Source: Acidobacteriota bacterium (GTDB lineage: Bacteria; Acidobacteriota; Thermoanaerobaculia; Multivoradales; JAHEKO01). From it: a DNA stretch of 10,152 nucleotides. The notes under the pieces are model-generated. The model ran no database searches. It was not told the DNA's origin and saw nothing but the letters and a program-made list of their open reading frames with translations. Of the stretch, positions 1-7,043 are shown piece by piece (positions within the stretch are counted from its first letter, which is position 1; every line of letters starts with the position of its first letter). The position numbers and the translations under genes were made by a program. Location: NCBI GenBank assembly GCA_029861655.1, contig JAOTZA010000105.1, positions 1 through 10,152 of the forward strand, given 5' to 3'.

Positions 1-84
1 ACGGCGACGGGCGGATTCCTGCCGGACCTTTGCCAGCTGGAGTGAACCGGTGGCCCGTAGGTCTCGTATAGCATTCCGATCGAG
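1..84. other. Upstream flank, possible end of a preceding gene
   Basis: All three plus-strand frames are open at the left edge, so the 3' end of an upstream gene may lie here. The frame ending with TGA at 43-45 has the more coding-like third-position GC (12 of 14 codons). It would give a C-terminal tail TATGGFLPDLCQLE. A second frame ends at 86-88 and would overlap the DUF547 start as ATGA, but it is arginine-rich and less coding-like. Fourteen codons are too few to assign a function. TATAGC at 67-72 is a weak -10-like match with no -35 partner at normal spacing. I see no terminator. Confidence 0.3.
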
Positions 85-909
85 ATGAGAACTGCCGTGG
101 TAGAACCTACGCTGGATGGATCGCTCCGATCGTTCGCAGTCCTTCTTCTGGCCGTCTGCCTGTCGTCGCCGGCCTGCGGCGCGGGAGATGTTGGCGCGGT
201 GACCGGGTCGCTTCCATCACACGAGAACTGGGGCCGGGTTCTGGAGCAGTTTCAACACGATGGCGGTCTGGACTATGCGGGTCTTCAAGCGCAGCCGCAG
301 GAATTGGACGCCTATCTCTCGGCGCTGAGCGAAGCGCATGTGGCGGGAGCGTCGCGGGAAGAGCAGCTGGCTTTCTGGATCAACGCCTACAACGCCGTCG
401 TGGCTCGCTTTGTTGTCGATCTGTACCCTGGTGTCACCTCGGTGAAGGAAGTCGATGGTTTCTTCGACGGACGCGCCGTCCGGGTCGCCGGAGAGGAGCT
501 CACCTTGGACGAAATAGAGGGCCGAGCGCTGGCTCTTTCGGAGCCCAGAGTGCATTTCGCAGTGGTTTGCGCCTCCCACAGCTGTCCGGATCTGTTGCAC
601 GAGGCCTACGATGCCGTTCGCCTGGAAGAGCAACTCGACACCCAGACGCGAGCCTTCCTCGCCAACCGAGAGAAAGGCTCCCTCTATGACGAGGATGCGA
701 CGGCCCTGTCGCTATCGCCGATTTTCAAGTGGTACGCGGGCGACTTCACCGGTGGTAGCACTGTGGTCGCTTTCTTTCTTCGCTCCAAGGTCCTCGAGTG
801 GGTTATTCCGTATCTTTCTGAAGGGGTCTCTGATCGAATTCAATCGGCCGATGTAACGGTCCGTTACTTCGAGTACGACTGGTCGCTCAACGACAGACCG
901 CGGCCCTAG
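85..909 (+). CDS. DUF547 domain-containing secreted protein
   Basis: This 274-residue protein carries the DUF547 signature blocks in order: FWINAYNA at 97-104, HFAVVCASHSCP at about 157-168, LSLSPIFKWYAGDF at about 208-221, and YDWSLN near the C-terminus (264-269). The biochemical function of DUF547 is not established to my knowledge. The N-terminus has a charged stretch, then a hydrophobic run (about 17-26) ending SSPAC, which fits a Sec signal peptide. The Cys31 context (SPAC) has Pro at -2 and is a poor lipobox, so cleavage by signal peptidase I is as likely as lipidation. The start is forced: an in-frame TAG at 58-60 leaves ATG 85 as the only ordinary start before the signal peptide. No good Shine-Dalgarno precedes it. 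It is separated from lgt by 83 bases and may be its own unit. Family assignment is firm; role unknown. Confidence 0.9.
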   Translation: MRTAVVEPTLDGSLRSFAVLLLAVCLSSPACGAGDVGAVTGSLPSHENWGRVLEQFQHDGGLDYAGLQAQPQELDAYLSALSEAHVAGASREEQLAFWINAYNAVVARFVVDLYPGVTSVKEVDGFFDGRAVRVAGEELTLDEIEGRALALSEPRVHFAVVCASHSCPDLLHEAYDAVRLEEQLDTQTRAFLANREKGSLYDEDATALSLSPIFKWYAGDFTGGSTVVAFFLRSKVLEWVIPYLSEGVSDRIQSADVTVRYFEYDWSLNDRPRP

Positions 910-935
910 CCCCTCGCGGTGAAAGTCGAGACGGT

Positions 936-976
936 GGTGCCGTTGCTCTGCTACGATGAGCGGCCTTCTCGGCACC
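936..976. repeat. 7-base inverted repeat around the candidate lgt promoter
   Basis: GGTGCCG at 936-942 and CGGCACC at 970-976 are perfect reverse complements separated by 27 bases that contain the candidate -10 (949-957). It could be a split operator or a weak stem. No T-run follows, so it is not a typical terminator. A 7-base match in a GC-rich gap of this size can occur by chance. Confidence 0.25.
949..957 (+). promoter_or_regulatory. Candidate extended -10 promoter for the lgt cluster
   Basis: TGCTACGAT matches the extended -10 layout TGnTAnnnT, with TACGAT sharing four of six bases with TATAAT. No convincing -35 lies 16-18 bases upstream, as is allowed for extended -10 promoters. Transcription would start near 964 and give a leader of about 29 bases before the lgt ATG at 993. 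It is the only plausible promoter in the 83-base gap, and it lies inside the loop of a 7-base inverted repeat. Inferred from sequence only. Confidence 0.35.
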
Positions 977-992
977 CGTATCGTTCCACCCC

Positions 993-1793
993 ATGATCCA
1001 AGAGCTATTCCGCGTCGGACCCGTGGCCATCAGCCCGTTCGGCGTGCTGATGGTTGTCGCGTTCCTGGCCGCCTGGGCTCAGTTGCGCTGGGGAGTCCGG
1101 CGCCTGGGTGTCGGCGACGATGAAGACGCAAGTGCCTTGTTACTGGCGGCAGGTATCGGCGGAATCGTGGGTGCCAAGATCTACTACGCGGGATTGTACC
1201 GGGACTGGCGTTTGTTCTTTGATCGCTCCGGCCTCGTTTGGTACGGCGCCTTCATTCTGGGCACTCTCGCGGTGCTTTGGGTGATCCGTCGCCGTCGGTT
1301 GCCGCGCTGGCGGACTCTCGACGCGACGGCCCCGTCGGCCGCGCTCGGCTATGCCATAGGCCGTGTCGGTTGCTTTTTGGTTGGAGACGACTACGGCTAT
1401 CCGACGCAACTGCCCTGGGGCGTGAAGTTCCAGTTTGGGCTTCCCGGTCCGACGACCGCCGGCTTCTTGCGTTCGGCGTACGGTGCCGATATCCCCGGCG
1501 ATGTTCCGGCCGAGGAGCTGGTCGCCGTTCACCCCACCCAGCTCTACGAGACCACCGCAGGGATTCTGATCTTTCTCATAGGGTGGTGGCTGATCCGCCG
1601 CGGTTCTCGGCCCGGAACGGCATTGCTGGTGGTGCTGGCGCTGCTCGCAATCGAGCGATTTGGCGTCGAGTTTCTGCGCGCGAAAGACGACCGGTTCTTT
1701 GGACCGCTCACCGCCGCCCAGGTCTTGAGTCTGCTCCTGTTTGGGGTGGTCGCGATCCTGTGGCGTCGTCGGCCCGCCATCAGGACGGCGTGA
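993..1793 (+). CDS. lgt: Prolipoprotein diacylglyceryl transferase, divergent Lgt family
   Basis: Lgt moves diacylglycerol from phosphatidylglycerol to the lipobox cysteine of prolipoproteins, in the inner membrane. The 266-residue length and several hydrophobic helices (for example about 46-67, 82-98, 188-201, 208-220, 240-256) fit the family. Signature elements are GRVGCF at 123-128, aligning with the E. coli motif around Arg143; HPTQLYE at 180-186; and an ERFGVEFLR motif at 221-229 containing the conserved Arg/Glu region. Several E. coli key positions differ by my alignment: Phe16 for Tyr26, Tyr84 for His103, Cys127 for Asn146. It therefore belongs to a divergent branch. The start is fixed by an in-frame TGA at 957-959 with no other start codon before ATG 993. 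There is no Shine-Dalgarno. Its stop overlaps the thiD GTG start. Family is firm; standard catalytic activity is probable but not certain. Confidence 0.85.
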   Translation: MIQELFRVGPVAISPFGVLMVVAFLAAWAQLRWGVRRLGVGDDEDASALLLAAGIGGIVGAKIYYAGLYRDWRLFFDRSGLVWYGAFILGTLAVLWVIRRRRLPRWRTLDATAPSAALGYAIGRVGCFLVGDDYGYPTQLPWGVKFQFGLPGPTTAGFLRSAYGADIPGDVPAEELVAVHPTQLYETTAGILIFLIGWWLIRRGSRPGTALLVVLALLAIERFGVEFLRAKDDRFFGPLTAAQVLSLLLFGVVAILWRRRPAIRTA

Positions 1794-2590
1794 ACCAGCC
1801 AACGCCTCCGCGGCTGTTGACCATCGCCGGCTCGGATTCGGGCGGCGGAGCTGGGATCCAGGCGGATCTCAAGACGTTCGCGGCCCATGGGGTCTTTGGC
1901 ATGACTGCCGTTACGGCGGTGACGGCTCAGAATACGGTGTCCGTCGAGGCGGTGCATACAGTTCCCTCCGCCTTTGTGACGGCGCAGATCGAAGCGGTTC
2001 TCGACGACATTGGTGCCGACGTCGTGAAGATCGGGATGCTCGGGAACACCGAGACCATCCGGGTGGTGGCGAACGCCTTACGTAGCCGGCCACGAATTCC
2101 GGTGGTTCTCGACCCGGTGATGGTGGCGAAAAGCGGTGACCGGCTCCTCGAGACCGAAGCGGTGTCGGCTCTCGAAGAGCATCTCATGCCGCTTGCCGAC
2201 CTCGTGACTCCGAACATTCCTGAGGCTGAGATCCTCGCTCATTCGGTGCCCGGGGAGCTGACAGCCGACGGCTTGATCGATGAGCTGATTTCGCGGGGCG
2301 CTCGTGGAGTCCTGTTGAAGGGCGGGCACGCCGAGGGAAAAGAAGTGGTCGATGTGCTTCGAGTCTCCGGCAAGAGCAGCGTCTTTCGGCACCCTCGGGT
2401 CGCCACCACTTCGACCCACGGGACAGGATGCACCCTTTCGGCGGCCATCGCCGCTCGGCTGGCCAAAGGCGATGACGCCGTGACGGCGGTTTCGGGCGCC
2501 ATCGGCTATCTCCAACGCGCGCTCGAGCAGTCATTCGTTCTCGGTGCCGGGCATGGACCGGTGAATCACCTTGCCCGAGGCGCCGAGTGA
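1790..2590 (+). CDS. thiD: Hydroxymethylpyrimidine/phosphomethylpyrimidine kinase
   Basis: ThiD phosphorylates 4-amino-5-hydroxymethyl-2-methylpyrimidine twice to give the pyrimidine precursor of thiamin diphosphate, in the cytoplasm. The 266-residue product has the ribokinase-fold ThiD hallmarks: TIAGSDSGGGAGIQADLKTF from residue 11, TAVTAQNT (42-49, substrate-pocket Gln47), VLDPVMVAKSG (106-116), TPNIPEAE (140-147), LLKGGH (175-180), and the anion-hole/catalytic STHGTGCTLS (208-217) with Cys214. The reading frame is open far upstream, but homology starts right after GTG 1790, which overlaps the lgt TGA as GTGA. An AGGA at 1782-1785 could serve as a short Shine-Dalgarno. No other thiamin genes and no TPP riboswitch are in the window, so it is expressed from the cluster. 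Pyridoxal kinase side activity is known for some family members. Confidence 0.95.
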   Translation: MNQPTPPRLLTIAGSDSGGGAGIQADLKTFAAHGVFGMTAVTAVTAQNTVSVEAVHTVPSAFVTAQIEAVLDDIGADVVKIGMLGNTETIRVVANALRSRPRIPVVLDPVMVAKSGDRLLETEAVSALEEHLMPLADLVTPNIPEAEILAHSVPGELTADGLIDELISRGARGVLLKGGHAEGKEVVDVLRVSGKSSVFRHPRVATTSTHGTGCTLSAAIAARLAKGDDAVTAVSGAIGYLQRALEQSFVLGAGHGPVNHLARGAE

Positions 2591-3603
2591 CTCGCCGGGA
2601 GCCAGTACCGGATCTTCTGGTAGTGGGGGCCGGACCTACTGGGATCGCTATCGGCGCAGAGGTGCGGCGGCGCGGTCTCTCTCCGCTGCTGGTGGATCGA
2701 GGTCCGCTGGCGGCCAACCTCCTCGGTTTTCCGGCGTATATGAATTTCTTCACCACCCGCGACCTGCTGGAGATCGCCGGCGTGCCCTTTGCCATCCCGC
2801 ACGACAAGCCAACGCGGAGGGAAGCGCTAGCCTACTACCGGGCTGTGGCGGACAAGTTCGAGCTGCCGGTCGCGCAAGGTGAAGAGGTCGTCGCCGCGGA
2901 GCCGACAGAGGACGGTTTTGTTGTTAGTACCCGCTCTGGCGCGGGGGAGCGGCGTCGCCCTGCCCGAGCTGTTGCCCTCGCGACCGGCTATTTTCATAGG
3001 CCTAGGCGTCTGTGTGTCGAGGGCGAGGATCTGCCGTGGGTCCGCTCGCGGTATATCGAACCGTACGGGCACTTCAGAGAGCGTGTTGTCGTTGTGGGCG
3101 GCGGTAACTCCGCCGTCGAGGCGGCGCTCGAGCTCTGGCGCAACGGTGTGTCGGTCACTCTGGTGCATCGGCGAAACGAGGTCAAACCGACGGTCAAGTA
3201 CTGGCTCAAACCCGATTTCGAGAATCGGGTCGCGGAAGGTTCGATCGAGGCGCGCTTTGACTGCCACGTCACTTCGTTTGGAGACAACGAGGTACGGCTC
3301 TCGGGTCCGGGGGGAGACGACGTCTTGGAAACCGAAGCGGTCTATGTGTTGATCGGCTATTCCCCGGACGCCGAGCTCGAACGCCGCTGCGGAGTTCGAG
3401 TCGATCCCGAGACCCTGGTGCCGGTGTTCGATCCCGAGACCTGTGAGTCGAACATCCCCGGGCTGTATGTGGCCGGGACTCTGCAGTCGGGGACCGACCT
3501 GGGCCGCATCTTTATCGAGAACTCCCGCGAGCATGCGCTCCGTATCGTCGAGCATCTGTCGCGGCGGCTGCGAGGAGAGAAGGAGCCTGAGAGTGTCGGA
3601 TAG
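2587..3603 (+). CDS. ypdA: YpdA-family FAD/NAD(P)-dependent oxidoreductase (bacillithiol-system type)
   Basis: YpdA (Bdr) proteins are thioredoxin-reductase-like flavoenzymes that use NADPH to reduce bacillithiol disulfide in Bacillota. This 338-residue protein has the FAD-binding GAGPTG (14-19), the family stretch FPAYMNFFTTRDLLEIAGVP (48-67) followed by KPTRREALAYY (74-84), the NAD(P)-binding VVVVGGGNSAVEAA (167-180) with HRR at 194-196, and the C-terminal GLYVAGTLQSG (292-302) and IFIENSREHA (308-317). There is no CxxC as in thioredoxin reductase. Residue 18 is Thr, where the GGGPCG motif of S. aureus YpdA has its functional Cys14. GTG 2587 overlaps the thiD stop as GTGA, with GAGG at 2577-2580 six bases upstream. 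Whether this host makes bacillithiol is unknown; no bsh genes are visible. Family firm, substrate inferred. Confidence 0.85.
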   Translation: MTRREPVPDLLVVGAGPTGIAIGAEVRRRGLSPLLVDRGPLAANLLGFPAYMNFFTTRDLLEIAGVPFAIPHDKPTRREALAYYRAVADKFELPVAQGEEVVAAEPTEDGFVVSTRSGAGERRRPARAVALATGYFHRPRRLCVEGEDLPWVRSRYIEPYGHFRERVVVVGGGNSAVEAALELWRNGVSVTLVHRRNEVKPTVKYWLKPDFENRVAEGSIEARFDCHVTSFGDNEVRLSGPGGDDVLETEAVYVLIGYSPDAELERRCGVRVDPETLVPVFDPETCESNIPGLYVAGTLQSGTDLGRIFIENSREHALRIVEHLSRRLRGEKEPESVG

Positions 3604-3615
3604 GATTAGAGTTGA

Positions 3616-5319
3616 ATGACGAAGCGGCTCGCATTGGGGGCGGGTCTGACGGTGCTTGGGGCAGTCTGGCCCGGGATCGTTGGGGGCCAAGGCCCGGGGG
3701 CACCGTCGCCCCTTCCCGGGATCTTTGGCGAGATTTTGGATGTCCGGGTTGTCAATATCGAGGTGGTCGTCACCGACCGGTCGGGGATTCCGGTTCGCGG
3801 GCTGAGCGCAGACGACTTCCGCCTTCTAGTTGATGGCCGGGAGGTGCCCGTCGACTACTTCAGCGAGATTCGCGGTGGGGTGGTGATGGACGAAGAGGCC
3901 GGCGGAGCTGAGTTGTTGCCGGGTGTGCCCGCCCTGGGGCCGGGGAAGGCGGTAGGAACCAGCTATCTGGTTTTTGTAGATGACTTCTTCTCGCTGGCGA
4001 CTGACCGTGACCGAGTCCTGGACACGATGATCGAAGATCTCCCCCTCCTGGCGCCCGAGGACCGTATGGCTGTGGTCGCCTTTGATGGCAGCGACCTGGA
4101 GATGCTCTCGACCTGGAGCCAATCAGCCGAGCGTCTGCGTCGGGTTCTGCGCGACGCCAAGAACAGGCCGGCTCGAGGACTCCAACGTCAGGTTGAACGA
4201 CGCCAGTTCGAGTTGGCCTCTTCGCCGTTCGAGTCGCTAGTTCTTACCGGCGCCGCCGACGGGCTGCCGACGTTTCGCACCGAACTGGGGGTGGACGAAC
4301 GAGCCTATGTCTCGCGTTTGTCGGACCAGCTCAACCGTTCGGTGGCGGCCGCCGCCGCGACGCTGCGCAGCTTTGCCAAGCCACCGGGTCGCAAGGTGAT
4401 GGTCCTGCTCTCCGGTGGTTGGCCCTTTATCCCAGCCGATTTTGTGGTTGGAGACATAAGTCGGGCCATCGTGGATCGTGAGGGCCCCTTCGGGGACAAC
4501 CTCTACCGGCGACTGAGCGAGACAGCCAATCTGCTGGGCTACACCATCTACCCGGTGGATCTACCGGGATTCAACCAGTCGTCGGTCGACGTGTCGCGAC
4601 GCACTTCTCTTCAAACCGGCGCCATCGAGAGTGGGTTTCTGCGTGAACAGGAGGTACACGACACACTCCGGTTTCTCGCCCAGGAGACGGGGGGGCGCGC
4701 AATGATTAACGCACAGCGATTCGACGCCTTTGCGAACGCAGTTGCGGACACCCGGTCTTTCTACTGGCTGGGGTTCAGCCCCGCCCGCGTTTGGGACGAC
4801 GAGCGGCACTCGGTTCGGGTCGAAGTCAAGAATGCGGACTTTCTTGTTCGCTCGCGTCGTGGCTTTCTGGACTCCTCGCGCCACCGAGAGGTCAATATGG
4901 CCATCGAGAGTTCGCTGCTTTTCGGGAACTCCGCGGGCAGTGCCACTCTGGAGGCGCTGGTTGCCGAACCGGTGCTCGCCGGCCGCAACCGGATGAGTGT
5001 GGTGCTCCAGGTCGCGATTCCCATGGATAGAGTGACCTTTCTCCCCGTGGATGGAGGGCTCGCGACGCAGCTCGAACTGCGGATCGGCGTCGTCGACGAA
5101 GACGGGCAGCAGGCAGAGATGCCGGTGATTCCGCTGGGTCTGACGTCGCCCACGGAACCGTCGCCTGGGGCCCGCGGGAACTACGAGAGTACGCTTATTC
5201 TGAGACGCAAACGGCACCGGGTGGTGGTGGCGATCTACGATCCGCTGAGTGGTAGAATCCTCTCCACCGGTCTCGAGATCCAGCCGCCCAACGACCGCCG
5301 GAACAACCGACATCCGTGA
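3616..5319 (+). CDS. Exported VWA domain-containing protein, acidobacterial type (copy 1)
   Basis: This 567-residue protein has a short hydrophobic N-terminus (about 5-22), probably a signal peptide. An all-beta module follows at about 40-85 (VRVVNIEVVVTDRSG and GLSADDFRLLVDG). A VWA-like domain covers about 116-320, and a conserved segment YWLGFSPA to RRGFLDS lies at 383-420. A C-terminal beta-rich domain (about 440-555) is shared with the next gene. The order matches the VWFA-related domain first described in Acidobacteria (TIGR03436). The MIDAS metal site is eroded: VDDFFS (121-126) has Phe for the first Ser of DxSxS, and LLSGG (264-268) has Gly for the usual Asp of SDG. Ligands and role are unknown. 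The start is fixed by in-frame stops at 3601, 3607 and 3613. It lies 12 bases after ypdA, and its stop overlaps the next start. Confidence 0.9.
   Translation: MTKRLALGAGLTVLGAVWPGIVGGQGPGAPSPLPGIFGEILDVRVVNIEVVVTDRSGIPVRGLSADDFRLLVDGREVPVDYFSEIRGGVVMDEEAGGAELLPGVPALGPGKAVGTSYLVFVDDFFSLATDRDRVLDTMIEDLPLLAPEDRMAVVAFDGSDLEMLSTWSQSAERLRRVLRDAKNRPARGLQRQVERRQFELASSPFESLVLTGAADGLPTFRTELGVDERAYVSRLSDQLNRSVAAAAATLRSFAKPPGRKVMVLLSGGWPFIPADFVVGDISRAIVDREGPFGDNLYRRLSETANLLGYTIYPVDLPGFNQSSVDVSRRTSLQTGAIESGFLREQEVHDTLRFLAQETGGRAMINAQRFDAFANAVADTRSFYWLGFSPARVWDDERHSVRVEVKNADFLVRSRRGFLDSSRHREVNMAIESSLLFGNSAGSATLEALVAEPVLAGRNRMSVVLQVAIPMDRVTFLPVDGGLATQLELRIGVVDEDGQQAEMPVIPLGLTSPTEPSPGARGNYESTLILRRKRHRVVVAIYDPLSGRILSTGLEIQPPNDRRNNRHP
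5253..5258 (+). promoter_or_regulatory. Possible internal -10 hexamer before VWA copy 2
   Basis: TAGAAT lies inside the 3' end of VWA copy 1, 57 bases before the GTG start of copy 2. Its nine-base context GGTAGAATC is identical to the one just before the glycosyltransferase start (8039-8047). Here it encodes Gly-Arg-Ile with AGA for Arg, a less common choice in this GC-rich DNA. No -35 is visible, so a chance match within coding sequence is quite possible. Confidence 0.15.
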
Positions 5320-7043
5320 AACCAAGGTTCTTCAAAGGAGTACTGGTCACCGTTGCCGGGTGGACCTTGACGATCGGCGTCTGCGGATCCCTGGCGGCTC
5401 AAGTACCGGTGGATCAAGCACAGGCAGAGGCTGCCTCCGAGGAGTTCTTTTCGGAAACCGTCAACGTCAACGTCGTCAATGTCGAAGTCTATGTAACAGA
5501 CAAGAAGGGTCATCCGATCACCGGGCTGACCCAAGACGACTTTCGGGTGTTCGAAGACAAACGGCCAGTGGCGGTGACGAACTTCTATGTCATGGAGGAA
5601 GGCCGATCGGTGGGCGCCGAGGCGGCCGAGAGTCCGCCCGAAGCGCCTCAGGTGGCGGTGGAGAGGTCGGCGCCAGACGCGTCGCCATCGATTCCGGAAC
5701 AACAACGGCTCAGTCTGGTCCTCTATATCGACAACTTCAACATTCGGCCTTTCAACCGGAACCGCGTGTTGAAACGGGTGCGTCAGTTTCTCGCCGAACA
5801 TCTCGATCGCGATGATCGCGTGATGTTGGTGTCCTACGAGCGCACACTCACAGTGCGGCACCCCTTTACAAGCGATCCGAGGTTGATCTCGAGCGCTCTT
5901 TTCGACCTCGAGGACAATGTCGGTCATGCGATGACCAAGGACTCCGATCGCGAGGAGGTTTTGGAGGCGATTGTGGAAGCGGATAGCCTCGGCGAGGTCG
6001 AATGGCGGGTGCGCCAGTATGCCGAGACCGAGTACAACGACCTGAGCTTTACCATCGACGCCATGCGGGAACTGGTGGGGTCACTCGGAGGGCTTCCTGG
6101 AAGAAAAGCGATCTTGTACGTGAGCGACGGCCTGGCGATGAAGCCCGGCGAGGATCTCTACCATGCGCTGCTGCGGAAATTCTCGGATAGCTCCGTGCTC
6201 TCGAGATCGAATGACTACATGGCGGCTCGCCGTTTCAACGAATTGGTGGCGCGTGCCAACTCGAATCGAGTGAGTTTCTACACTATCGATGCAGCCGGCT
6301 TGCGGATTTCGAGCTCGGTCTCGGTCACGAGTCGCAGCGGTGGTGGGAACTTCGACACGCTGGTGGACTCGATCAACTTCTCCAACCTGCAAAGCACGAT
6401 TCGGATGATGGCCGAGGAGACGGGCGGTTTTGCGATTGTGAATACCAACGACCCCACGTCGGGTCTCAACAGGATGGCGGGAGATTTCAACAACTACTAC
6501 TCGCTGGGTTACCCATCGACGGCCAGCGAAGACGGTCGTTACCATCGGATCAAGGTCGAAGTCGATCGGCCAGGGGTCAAGGTCCGGCACCGCGAGGGCT
6601 ACCGCGGCAAGAGTTCATTTACACGTATGGCCGATGGCACCACTTCGACGTTGCTCTACGGCTTCGAGCGCAATCCGATGGCCGTGAGTCTGGCAGTGGG
6701 CACAGGAAACCCCGGGGAGGGCGGCCACTACGTCGTGCCGATGGAGATCCGGGTGCCGCTCGACAAGGTCGTACTCATACCGCGAAGCGATTTTCATCAC
6801 GGACGGGTCAAGGTGTATTTCTCGGCCATGGATGAGACGGGGGGGATGTCCGATGTACAGGAGATGCCGGTGGATATCCGGATTCCGAGCGATGAGTTGG
6901 AAGATGCGCTGGGTAGGTCTTGGGCCCACCGAGTCGAGGTGCAGATGCGCGTCGGCAACCAGAGGATAGGGGTTGGTGTGCGGGACGAGATGGGGGCGAC
7001 CGAGTCGTTTCTCGCCAGAGCGGTCACCATCGGTAGCGGATGA
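5316..7043 (+). CDS. Exported VWA domain-containing protein, acidobacterial type (copy 2)
   Basis: This is a 575-residue paralogue of the preceding gene with the same layout. The signal peptide (about 7-29) has a likely SLAA|Q cleavage. The beta module VNVVNVEVYVTDKKG with GLTQDDFRVFED (about 50-90) comes next. A Pro/Glu/Ala-rich linker (about 96-130) is longer than in copy 1. The VWA-like domain (about 132-330) has YIDNFN (137-142) at the DxSxS position, so both Ser positions are changed, although YVSDG (268-272) keeps the later Asp. The YYSLGYPS to HREGYRG segment (394-431) and the C-terminal domain (VPMEIRVPLDKVVLIP, 474-489) follow. GTG 5316 overlaps the upstream stop as GTGA, and the signal peptide begins directly after it. 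No strong Shine-Dalgarno is seen, suggesting translational coupling. Its stop overlaps the next ATG. Function unknown; likely outside the cytoplasmic membrane. Confidence 0.9.
   Translation: MKPRFFKGVLVTVAGWTLTIGVCGSLAAQVPVDQAQAEAASEEFFSETVNVNVVNVEVYVTDKKGHPITGLTQDDFRVFEDKRPVAVTNFYVMEEGRSVGAEAAESPPEAPQVAVERSAPDASPSIPEQQRLSLVLYIDNFNIRPFNRNRVLKRVRQFLAEHLDRDDRVMLVSYERTLTVRHPFTSDPRLISSALFDLEDNVGHAMTKDSDREEVLEAIVEADSLGEVEWRVRQYAETEYNDLSFTIDAMRELVGSLGGLPGRKAILYVSDGLAMKPGEDLYHALLRKFSDSSVLSRSNDYMAARRFNELVARANSNRVSFYTIDAAGLRISSSVSVTSRSGGGNFDTLVDSINFSNLQSTIRMMAEETGGFAIVNTNDPTSGLNRMAGDFNNYYSLGYPSTASEDGRYHRIKVEVDRPGVKVRHREGYRGKSSFTRMADGTTSTLLYGFERNPMAVSLAVGTGNPGEGGHYVVPMEIRVPLDKVVLIPRSDFHHGRVKVYFSAMDETGGMSDVQEMPVDIRIPSDELEDALGRSWAHRVEVQMRVGNQRIGVGVRDEMGATESFLARAVTIGSG

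Noticed and set aside
1238..1789. N-terminal extension of the thiD reading frame upstream of 1790
   Set aside because: The frame is open but its translation is Arg-rich and overlaps nearly all of lgt; ThiD homology begins directly after GTG 1790.
1700..1800. TPP riboswitch before thiD
   Set aside because: thiD starts inside the lgt stop codon, so no untranslated leader exists; no THI-box-like sequence was seen.
2827..3690. Long minus-strand open frame (287 codons) antisense to ypdA
   Set aside because: It mirrors ypdA coding sequence in GC-rich DNA; the product is low in structure-like patterns and no promoter or ribosome binding site is seen. Similar antisense frames at 1140-1802, 4561-5325 and 5235-5927 were dropped for the same reason.
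5460..5484. Repeated GTCAAC-like units at the start of the VWA copy 2 beta module
   Set aside because: They encode the beta strand VNVNVVNVEV, which has a counterpart (VRVVNIEV) in copy 1; codon repetition explains the pattern.
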